From positions 1 through 35,851 of the forward strand of contig JBBRTJ010000024.1 of assembly GCA_038244535.1 (NCBI GenBank): a stretch of 35,851 bases of DNA, in the 5' to 3' direction. Origin of the DNA: JBBRTJ01 sp038244535. GTDB taxonomy: Bacteria > Actinomycetota > Acidimicrobiia > Acidimicrobiales > Ilumatobacteraceae. The stretch's first letter is position 1. Every line of letters starts with the position of its first letter. The position numbers were made by a program, and so were the translations under genes. The notes beneath the pieces were generated by a model. That model did no database searches. It was not told the origin of the DNA and worked only from the letters and a program-made list of their open reading frames with translations. Shown here piece after piece: positions 30,509-35,851 of the stretch.

Positions 30509-31383
30509 AGCGCCACCTGCCTGTTGCCGAGCTGGCCCGTGACAGCCGCTTCGCTCACGTCACCATGCGCGACCGCTTCAACGACCCTCGCTCGGTCCGG
30601 CCGCCGACCGAGGCCGAGGGCGGACCTGGTCGCCGCAACGTCAACCGCCTCACGCCGGCGCGCAAGGACGCGTCCGACGCCGCGCGCGTGCTGATGCACG
30701 GCATCTTCGTGGGAGAGATCCAGGCCCTCGAAGGAGCCGGCCGCACCTGCTTCGACTTCGAGACGGGTGACGGCGTCGATCAGGCGCCGTTCGCGCTCAA
30801 GCTCGACATGGCCCGTCAGTGCTGGGACGAAGCTCGCCACTGCGAGATGAGCGCCAAGTTGAGCGACTGGATGGGCACCGAGATCGGCGAGTTCGCCGAG
30901 AACACCGTGCTGTTCGAAGCGGCCTGCTCGAACGATCCCGTCCTGCGCCTCGCCGGTGTCAACCGTGCCCTCGAAGGGCTGGCCATCGACGTCTTCACCA
31001 CGATGCGTGAGTTCGGCGAGGTGGCCACCGACCCGGTGCTCGCGTTCTGCGAGGACTGGATGCTCGCCGACGAGGTGACTCACGTGAAGATGGGCTCAGA
31101 CTGGCTGCGGCGCCTCACCGAGCACGATCCTGCCCGCCGGGCCGCGGCACTCGAGTTCCAGCGGGTGGTCGACAAGCTCTTCTCCTACGGCGGCACCCGC
31201 AGCGACTCCGACGAGTCGCCCATCGGCCTGGCCCGCCGCTTCCGCGAACTGGCCGGCTTCACCGAGGACGAAGTCGCGGAGGTGGCCGAGCTGTCGTTGT
31301 CGGCCCTCGGCGAGGCCAAGGAGCGCAAGGAGCAGCTTCGTCGAGAGGCGGCCGAGGCGATGCTCGCCACGGCCCAGGGCTGA
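30505..31383 (+). CDS. ferritin-like di-iron protein, second of a pair
   Basis: 292 residues. The di-iron ligand set of the ferritin-like fold can be read: a first Glu in FVGEIQALEGAG (Glu71 or Glu76), E109-A-R-H112 in WDEARHCEM, Glu157 in RALEGLAIDVF, and E190-V-T-H193 in LADEVTHVKMG. This E, ExxH, E, ExxH pattern is shared by rubrerythrin, DUF455 and bacterial di-iron oxygenases. The last 80 residues form a charged helical tail. It could be an oxygenase or oxidase rather than an iron store. The GTG start overlaps the preceding stop (GTGA); the next gene begins three bases after its stop. Confidence 0.75.
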   Translation: MKRHLPVAELARDSRFAHVTMRDRFNDPRSVRPPTEAEGGPGRRNVNRLTPARKDASDAARVLMHGIFVGEIQALEGAGRTCFDFETGDGVDQAPFALKLDMARQCWDEARHCEMSAKLSDWMGTEIGEFAENTVLFEAACSNDPVLRLAGVNRALEGLAIDVFTTMREFGEVATDPVLAFCEDWMLADEVTHVKMGSDWLRRLTEHDPARRAAALEFQRVVDKLFSYGGTRSDSDESPIGLARRFRELAGFTEDEVAEVAELSLSALGEAKERKEQLRREAAEAMLATAQG

Positions 31384-31386
31384 GCC

Positions 31387-31953
31387 ATGTCCGTCACCGT
31401 CAGTCCTGAGCAGTTCTCGCTGGTGCTGTTCGAGTCGGCCGAGATCCACCGGGTGGCGACCGAGCTCCTCGAACGAATCGGCATGGCCGAGGTCGATCTC
31501 GTGGTCGACGTCGACGAGACCTCGCCGTTGGCCCGCATCGAAGTCCTCTACGGCGATCCGTTGACGGTCAAGGGCGACAGCGGGTCGTTCGAGGACCCGA
31601 GGCACCCTCGCCACACCGACGCCGACATCATCGCGACCTCGCTCGGCCGGGTGCTCCTGCGAGCCCGTGATCGAGCGAGCGGCACGTTCGACGATGCGCC
31701 CGCCGACATGGCGCTGACGCTGGCCCAGTCGGCGGCCTGGGACACGTACTCGGTGGGGCGGCTCACCCGCGCCGGCTACCCGACCAACCGCCAGCGCTGG
31801 CTCTACAACTACCGAAACCGTCACGGCTTCAGCGACGTTGCCGACGAGACCTTCGACCGCCTCTGGCAGGCCGACGGGCTCTCGTGGGCCGAGCTCGATG
31901 CCGCCTCCGCGGCGGCGGTGTCGGCCACCGCTGCTGCCGCCTCTGCTCGCTGA
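31387..31953 (+). CDS. uncharacterised protein, partner of the ferritin-like pair
   Basis: 188 residues, not recognised. It starts with a helix ESAEIHRVATELLERIGM, then a beta-like LVVDVDET and ARIEVLYGD. A His/Asp-rich turn follows (FEDPRHPRHTDADI), then helices and an aromatic/basic stretch GYPTNRQRWLYNYRNRHGF. The C-terminus is Ala-rich. The EIHRVATELL and HPRH groups could be metal sites, but no known motif is matched. ATG 31387 follows the ferritin-like gene by three bases, so it is co-expressed and probably acts with it. Confidence 0.7.
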   Translation: MSVTVSPEQFSLVLFESAEIHRVATELLERIGMAEVDLVVDVDETSPLARIEVLYGDPLTVKGDSGSFEDPRHPRHTDADIIATSLGRVLLRARDRASGTFDDAPADMALTLAQSAAWDTYSVGRLTRAGYPTNRQRWLYNYRNRHGFSDVADETFDRLWQADGLSWAELDAASAAAVSATAAAASAR

Positions 31954-31969
31954 AAGGCCCACCCTCACG

Positions 31970-32935
31970 ATGGCTTCCTTCACCAACCGGCGCGCCTCGG
32001 TCAATGGCGTCGAGCTCGACCTCCTCGAGTCAGGGCCAGCCGATGGCGCGCCGGTGATCTTGAGCCACGGCTTCCCCGAGGGCGCGTGGTCGTGGCGCCA
32101 CGCGCTCCCCGCCCTGGCGGGTGCGGGCTACCACGCGATCGCCCCCGACCAGCGCGGCTACGGCGGCTCGTCGTGCCCGACCGAGGTCGCGGCCTACGGC
32201 ATCGAGTCGCTCTGCGACGACCTCATCGGCCTGCTCGACGAGACCGGGCACGAGCAGGGGGTCTTCGTCGGTCACGACTGGGGCGCGCTGATCGTGTGGG
32301 AGCTGGCCCGCCTGCACCCCGAGCGGGTCAAGGCTGTGGTCGGCGTCAGCGTTCCCTTCGTCGAGTGGCCGGGTCGCCCGACCGAGCTCATGAAGATGAT
32401 CTACGGCGACCGGTTCTTCTACATCCTGTACTTCCAAGAGGTCGGCCCGGCCGAGGCCGAGCTCGGCGCGGATCCCCATCGCACGATGTCCCGGATCCTG
32501 TACGGGGCGTCCGGCGATGGCTTCCGGGGCGTCCCGGCCGAGATGCCGCCGAAGGAGGGCACCGGGTTCCTCGACATGATGGTCGATCCGCCCGACCCCC
32601 TTCCGGCCTGGCTCACCGCCGACGACATCGATGCGTACGCCCGCCAGTTCGCTCGCAGCGGGTTCTTCGGGCCGGTCAGCTACTACCGGAACCTCGACGC
32701 CAACTACGAGGTCGTCAAGGACCTGCCCGCCAGCCGGCTGACGATGCCGTCGTACTTCATCGGCGGCGATCGCGACGGGGTCGTCATGATGGACCCCGGC
32801 GGCGTCGACCGGATGAAGGCGACGCTGCCCGACTTCAGGGGGGCGACCGTGCTGCCCGGTGTCGGGCACTGGACCCAGCAGGAGGCCCCCGAGGCGTTCA
32901 ACGCCGCGCTGCTCGGGTTCCTGGCCACGCTCTGA
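31970..32935 (+). CDS. epoxide hydrolase-type alpha/beta hydrolase
   Basis: 321 residues. The oxyanion motif HGFPEG, nucleophile elbow VGHDWGAL (Asp103), cap-domain tyrosine in SYYRNLDANYE, late acid in GDRDGVV and His300 in PGVGHWTQQ are the full set for soluble epoxide hydrolases. Haloalkane dehalogenases lack the HGFP plus Tyr combination. It is expected to open epoxides of lipids or xenobiotics to diols. ATG 31970 was chosen because similarity starts with the FTNRRASVNGVELD strand; GAAAGG lies 12 bases upstream. It is 16 bases downstream of the orphan gene and may be the fourth gene of the ferritin-like operon. Confidence 0.88.
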   Translation: MASFTNRRASVNGVELDLLESGPADGAPVILSHGFPEGAWSWRHALPALAGAGYHAIAPDQRGYGGSSCPTEVAAYGIESLCDDLIGLLDETGHEQGVFVGHDWGALIVWELARLHPERVKAVVGVSVPFVEWPGRPTELMKMIYGDRFFYILYFQEVGPAEAELGADPHRTMSRILYGASGDGFRGVPAEMPPKEGTGFLDMMVDPPDPLPAWLTADDIDAYARQFARSGFFGPVSYYRNLDANYEVVKDLPASRLTMPSYFIGGDRDGVVMMDPGGVDRMKATLPDFRGATVLPGVGHWTQQEAPEAFNAALLGFLATL

Positions 32936-33043
32936 CCCGCCGATGCCAGGCCCGGTGAACGGGACCTGAACACCCGACGTCGTCCAACCGAACATCGCCC
33001 CGCGTCGTTGCCCCTCGGACTGGCCGGGTGGCACGGTGCTTCC

Positions 33044-33496
33044 ATGCGCGGCAATCGGGACAGGGTGGCCAAGGCCGCCAGGGTGAAGCTCCTCGGCAAC
33101 GTCAGCCTGCTGGCCGGGTGCACGAAGAAGGAACTGGCCCACCTGGCCGACCTGGCCTACGACGAGACGGTGCCGGCGGGCACGGTCCTGGTGCGCGAGG
33201 GCGACTTCGAGGCCGTGGCGTTCCTCGTGGCCGATGGTGAGGCCGAGGCCGAGCGCGGCGCCAGGGTCGTGGGCAGGTTCGGCCCCGGCGACGTGTTCGG
33301 CGAGCTGGCCCTGCTCACCGGCTCGGCCCGTTCGGCCACCGTCACCGCCCGTACCGAGATGGTGCTGGTCGTGCTCGAACCGGCAGCCTTTCGAACCGCC
33401 CTCGACACCCATCCGGCGCTGGCCGTCAAGGTGCTTGCCGCTGTTGGGCAGCACTTGGCCGAGATCACCCAGGAGCGCGGCGCCGTCGTCGCCTGA
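33044..33496 (+). CDS. cyclic-nucleotide-binding domain protein
   Basis: 150 residues, essentially one cNMP-binding (Crp-type) beta-roll with no DNA-binding domain. LLGNVSLLAGCTKKELAHLA is the leading helix, VPAGTVLVREGD the strand-turn, and FGPGDVFGELALLTGSARSATV the phosphate-binding cassette with the Glu and Arg that contact the cyclic phosphate. Binding of cAMP or cGMP is therefore plausible. With no output domain it must act on a partner protein. ATG 33044 lacks an obvious Shine-Dalgarno. It is 108 bases after the epoxide hydrolase gene. Confidence 0.85.
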   Translation: MRGNRDRVAKAARVKLLGNVSLLAGCTKKELAHLADLAYDETVPAGTVLVREGDFEAVAFLVADGEAEAERGARVVGRFGPGDVFGELALLTGSARSATVTARTEMVLVVLEPAAFRTALDTHPALAVKVLAAVGQHLAEITQERGAVVA

Positions 33497-33526
33497 TCGC
33501 TTCGGCCCACGCTTCCGCCGACCGCC

Positions 33527-33841
33527 TCAAGCCAGGTCGTGGGCGCTGAGGCCGTCCCACAGATCGACCTGGGGCGCCCGGGCCAGCAGCCCGGCACATG
33601 ATCGAGCCATCTCGACCATGTCGGGTGAGTCGAAGTGGGCCTGCTGGGCCGTCGGCGTCTCCCACTTCTCGATCAGCAGCAGCGCGCCCGGCTCGGTCGC
33701 CGAGCCGCACAGGTCGATGTTGCGGCAGCCGGGGTGCATCCGGCTGACCACGACGTACTTCGACAAGATGGCCAGGAGAGCCCCTGGATCGGTGGCTTGG
33801 AAGCGGAGGGTGACCACGGTCAGTCGGACGTCGTCGGCCAT
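33527..33841 (-). CDS. antibiotic biosynthesis monooxygenase (ABM) domain protein (second)
   Basis: 104 residues. VRLTVVTLRFQATDPGALLAIL, HPGCRNIDLCGSATEPGALLLIEKW and TAQQAHFDSPDMVEMAR fit the ABM fold, including the GC...EKW spacing seen in the protein at 12218-12517. Function is unknown. ATG 33841 was chosen by family length and by CAGGGT seven bases upstream; the longer frame upstream is unlike the family. It is convergent with the cNMP-binding gene and divergent from the sigma factor gene. Confidence 0.8.
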   Translation of the reverse strand: MADDVRLTVVTLRFQATDPGALLAILSKYVVVSRMHPGCRNIDLCGSATEPGALLLIEKWETPTAQQAHFDSPDMVEMARSCAGLLARAPQVDLWDGLSAHDLA

Positions 33842-33848
33842 GCGCCCC

Positions 33849-33854
33849 ACCCTG
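33849..33854 (-). promoter_or_regulatory. -10-like box before second ABM gene
   Basis: On the minus strand CAGGGT lies seven bases before ATG 33841, one base off the TAGGGT box used elsewhere. Confidence 0.35.
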
Positions 33855-33949
33855 CCAGACGGGGCCTTCGGGGCCCTCGTTGACGTGTTGTCACGCCAGC
33901 ATCCTGGGCCGTACGAACCGCCGCCGGTGGGAGGGGTTGACCGCACCGT

Positions 33950-33955
33950 TATCGT
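33950..33955 (+). promoter_or_regulatory. candidate -10 box of the sigma factor gene
   Basis: TATCGT lies about 140 bases before GTG 34096, giving a long leader. TTGACC at 33937 is too close to be its -35 box. This 254-base non-coding stretch (33842-34095) shows no other clear structure. Confidence 0.3.
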
Positions 33956-34095
33956 GGGAGCCGCACCTGTGCGTCGCGGTGGCCTGTCGGCAACCTTGCC
34001 GTCATCGCCCGGCCACGTGCACACCACCCCGTTTGGCGGCGATGACTCGGCCCACGTCGAGATCCATCTGCCGTACACCAGCCCCAGGAGATGCC

Positions 34096-35034
34096 GTGGC
34101 GAAGGAGCGTATCGAGCGCGACGAAGAGGATCTCGTCCGCCTGTACCTCACCGACATCGGGCAGTACCCACTGCTCACGAAGGATGACGAGGTGCGCCTG
34201 GCCAAGGCCATCGAGGGTGGGGTCGCGGCTGTCGCGCAGCTCGAGGCTGGGGGCAAGGAGATCACCCCGGCCAAGAAGCGCGAGCTTCGCCGTCAGGTGC
34301 GTGAGGGCGAGGATGCCGAGCGCACCTTCGTGCAGTCCAACCTGCGCCTCGTGGTGTCGATCGCCAAGAAGTACCAGGCCTCGGGGCTGCCGTTGCTCGA
34401 CCTGATCCAGGAGGGCAACCTCGGCCTGATGCACGCGGTCGAGAAGTTCGACTGGCGCAAGGGCTTCAAGTTCTCGACGTATGCGACGTGGTGGATCCGT
34501 CAGGCCATCACCCGTGGCATCGCCAACACGGGCCGCACCATCCGGCTGCCTGTTCACGCCGGCGACACGCTCGCCCGCTTGCAGAAGGCCCGGTCGCGCC
34601 TCGAGCTGAAGCTTGGTCGTCCGGCCACCCTGGCCGAGTTGTCGGCCGAGGTCGAGATGCCCGAGGACAAGGTCACCGAGGCCCTGCGCTTCGCGGCCGA
34701 GCCCCTCTCGCTCTCCGAGCCGCTTCGCGAGGACGGCGACGCCGAGCTCGGCGACATCGTCGAGGACCGTTCGGCCGAGTCTCCCTTCGAGGTCGCGGCC
34801 ACGGCGTTGCTGCCCGCCGAGATCGAGAAGCTGCTCGCACCGCTCGACGAGCGGGAGCGACAGATCCTGGCCCTGCGATTCGGTCTCGACCGGGGCGAGC
34901 CCCGCACCCTCGAGGAAGTAGGCGAGTACTTCAACCTCACCCGCGAGCGCATCCGTCAGATCGAGGCTCGCGCCATGAGCAAGCTGCGCCACCCCTCCGC
35001 CGACACCGGCGCCCGGGATCTGCTCGCCGTCTAG
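34096..35034 (+). CDS. RNA polymerase sigma-70 factor (group 1/2)
   Basis: 312 residues. Region 1.2 is DLVRLYLTDIGQYPLLTKDDEVRLAK. Region 2 contains NLRLVVSIAKKY, LLDLIQEGNLGLMHAVEKFD and FSTYATWWIRQAITRGIAN (the -10 recognition helix). Region 3 has RLPVHAGDTLARL, and region 4 LTRERIRQIEARAMSKLRHP (the -35 recognition helix). The sequence is close to primary RpoD/HrdB factors, but the long acidic N-terminal region of primary factors is missing, so it may be the short primary or an accessory group 2 factor. Start: AGGAG (34085-34089) lies six bases before GTG 34096; the frame stays open upstream without similarity. It is followed by a strong terminator. Confidence 0.95.
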   Translation: MAKERIERDEEDLVRLYLTDIGQYPLLTKDDEVRLAKAIEGGVAAVAQLEAGGKEITPAKKRELRRQVREGEDAERTFVQSNLRLVVSIAKKYQASGLPLLDLIQEGNLGLMHAVEKFDWRKGFKFSTYATWWIRQAITRGIANTGRTIRLPVHAGDTLARLQKARSRLELKLGRPATLAELSAEVEMPEDKVTEALRFAAEPLSLSEPLREDGDAELGDIVEDRSAESPFEVAATALLPAEIEKLLAPLDERERQILALRFGLDRGEPRTLEEVGEYFNLTRERIRQIEARAMSKLRHPSADTGARDLLAV

Positions 35035-35059
35035 GCGTACCGATCCCGGTCAAGAACCC

Positions 35060-35090
35060 ACGAGGCCCGGCGGATTCCGCCGGGCCTCGT
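35060..35090 (+). terminator. strong hairpin terminator after the sigma factor gene
   Basis: A perfect 14-base-pair stem (ACGAGGCCCGGCGG and its complement) closes an ATT loop, 26 bases after the stop codon. A T-poor sequence (CGCGTCTTG) follows, as is common for actinobacterial hairpin terminators. Confidence 0.85.
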
Positions 35091-35142
35091 CGCGTCTTGA
35101 GCCCTCCGCGGGCTGATCGTTTCCGATGTCGGCCCAGCCGAG

Positions 35143-35148
35143 TACGCT
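35143..35148 (+). promoter_or_regulatory. candidate -10 box for the 24-residue peptide gene
   Basis: TACGCT lies between the sigma factor terminator and the small gene, about 47 bases before its ATG. Confidence 0.35.
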
Positions 35149-35194
35149 CAACGCCGAGTTCACGTCGCACCCCCGGGTGCTCGAAGGAGGTCCC

Positions 35195-35269
35195 ATGAAG
35201 AAGCTGCTCCTGCTCCTCATCCTCGTCGCCCTTGGTGCTGCGGTCGCCCAGAAGGTCCGCTCCGCCTGA
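35195..35269 (+). CDS. 24-residue membrane peptide
   Basis: AAGGAGG (35184-35190), a perfect Shine-Dalgarno, lies four bases before an ATG that opens a 24-codon frame: MKKLLLLLILVALGAA followed by VAQKVRSA and TGA. It is a short hydrophobic helix with a Lys pair at the start and a basic end, so probably a single-pass membrane peptide. It resembles the first half of the DLW-39-type small actinobacterial proteins but lacks the DLW tail. It lies between two hairpins, so it has its own transcript. Function is unknown. Confidence 0.7.
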   Translation: MKKLLLLLILVALGAAVAQKVRSA

Positions 35270-35294
35270 GCGACGTCACCCATCGCAAGCTCAC

Positions 35295-35316
35295 GGCCCC
35301 GTTCTCGGACGGGGTC
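35295..35316. terminator. hairpin after the small peptide gene
   Basis: GGCCCCGT and ACGGGGTC form eight pairs (one G-T) around a six-base loop, between the peptide gene and the convergent HAD-IB gene. It may terminate either transcript. Confidence 0.5.
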
Positions 35317-35340
35317 GTTGCGCGTCCGGGCCCGCAGGCG

Positions 35341-35851
35341 TCAGGCGTTCGCGGCGCGCAGCGCCGAGCGCGCCGCGCCCACCGCGATCGCGCCGTGGCG
35401 AACCGCGGTCGCAGTGCCGATCGCCACGATGCGCGCCCGGCGGAGCGACGAACGCGCGTGGTGCGACGCGCGTGGCGGTACGTCGGGCAGGCCGTGGCGG
35501 CGGAGGTACCAGTAGGCGCCCGCGCCAACACCCACGGCGGCGACCGCGCCGCCGACCGCCAGCGTCGGGCCTTTCGGCGGCACCGGGACCCGGTCGCGCA
35601 GGCGGACCGGGTGGGCGAAGATCCGAACCTCCCACTTGCGGTCACGCGCGATGCGGGCCAGCTCGCGGTCGGGGTTCACCGCGACCGGGTTCCCGACCGA
35701 CTCGAGCATCGGGAGGTCGGTGACCGAGTCGCTGTAGGCGTAGCTGCGGTTGAGGTCGATGCCGTCGCGGGCGGCGATGCGCGCCATCGCCTGCACCTTG
35801 TAGGGGCCGTAGGCGTAGAACGCGAGCTCGCCGGTGTAGCAACCGTCGGCG
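35341..35851 (-). CDS. HAD-IB family hydrolase, 3' part
   Basis: The frame enters from the right edge and ends with TGA at 35341, leaving 169 residues. The segment RSYAYSDSVTDLPMLESVG is HAD motif IV with the metal-binding Asp, and NPVAVNPDRELARIARDRKW is typical of HAD-IB phosphatases related to SerB. Motifs I-III would be outside the window. After the domain there is a Pro-rich break and a hydrophobic helix (TLAVGGAVAAVGVGAGAYWY), then a basic, Ala-rich tail. A C-terminal membrane helix occurs in some actinobacterial HAD-IB proteins. It probably dephosphorylates a lipid or metabolite; the substrate is unknown. Confidence 0.85.
   Translation of the reverse strand, partial: ADGCYTGELAFYAYGPYKVQAMARIAARDGIDLNRSYAYSDSVTDLPMLESVGNPVAVNPDRELARIARDRKWEVRIFAHPVRLRDRVPVPPKGPTLAVGGAVAAVGVGAGAYWYLRRHGLPDVPPRASHHARSSLRRARIVAIGTATAVRHGAIAVGAARSALRAANA

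Noticed and set aside
32030..33454. 474-codon minus-strand open frame over the epoxide hydrolase and cNMP-binding genes
   Set aside because: It crosses two well-supported genes on the other strand and shows only composition-driven sequence.
1..35851. CRISPR arrays, insertion sequences, prophage or plasmid genes
   Set aside because: I looked for regularly spaced repeats, transposase or integrase motifs and terminal inverted repeats and saw none. The repeats found are too few and too short.

Overview
The window is a stretch of very GC-rich chromosome, densely packed with genes on both strands. It most resembles a high-GC actinomycete, perhaps of the Acidimicrobiia type. The support is indirect: two PPOX-class F420-type flavoproteins, Ser/Thr-rich actinobacterial lipoproteins, a tripeptidyl-aminopeptidase-like exported hydrolase, many GTG starts, GTGA stop/start overlaps, and about a dozen genes with a TAnnnT-like box 6-9 bases before the start codon and no Shine-Dalgarno (leaderless transcription). 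The species cannot be named from this. I see no insertion sequence, phage gene or CRISPR array. No stretch longer than about 255 bases lacks a gene.

Layout. 1-138 is the end of a membrane protein. 128-3378 (minus) is a translationally coupled pair: a fatty-acid alpha-dioxygenase (cyclooxygenase/peroxidase superfamily) followed by a divergent lipoxygenase-fold protein. 3579-5786 (plus) holds a PPOX-class F420 enzyme, an MFS transporter and a VOC-fold protein. 5847-10384 (minus) is a sulfatase operon: arylsulfatase with a CTAGR formylglycine site, a HAD hydrolase, the formylglycine-generating enzyme that would activate the sulfatase, then a zinc alcohol dehydrogenase. 10589-12517 (plus) has a tiny leader ORF, a DsbA/FrnE-like protein, a lipoprotein and an ABM-type monooxygenase. 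A secreted TAP-like hydrolase (12539-14089, minus) is divergent from an ABC exporter (14219-16123), which is followed by homospermidine synthase.

17666-20551 combines aromatic amino acid hydroxylase (minus) with an orphan protein, GTP cyclohydrolase I and a Nudix hydrolase (plus). GTP cyclohydrolase is the first enzyme of pterin synthesis and the hydroxylase needs a reduced pterin, so the clustering is suggestive. 20625-23498 (minus) contains a carboxymuconolactone decarboxylase-like protein, a second PPOX protein, a small one-helix membrane protein and a cytochrome P450. A tRNA-Lys(UUU) lies at 23624-23696. 23768-27180 holds a DJ-1/PfpI protein, an MpaB/DUF2236 oxygenase, an AlkZ/YcaQ-like DNA glycosylase and a cyclophilin.

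27254-32935 (plus) is a long co-directional run: a small acidic protein, an ABC1/UbiB kinase, an EamA transporter, two consecutive ferritin-like proteins, an orphan protein and an epoxide hydrolase. The end has a cyclic-nucleotide-binding protein, a second ABM protein (minus), a sigma-70 factor with a 14-bp-stem terminator, a 24-residue membrane peptide with a perfect ribosome binding site, and the 3' part of a HAD-IB hydrolase.

The most interesting systems are the alpha-dioxygenase/lipoxygenase-like pair (a possible bacterial oxylipin pathway with altered iron ligands) and the operon of two ferritin-like proteins plus an unknown partner. Start codons were chosen from ribosome binding sites, overlaps and leaderless boxes. 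Functions come from motif recognition, not from searches.
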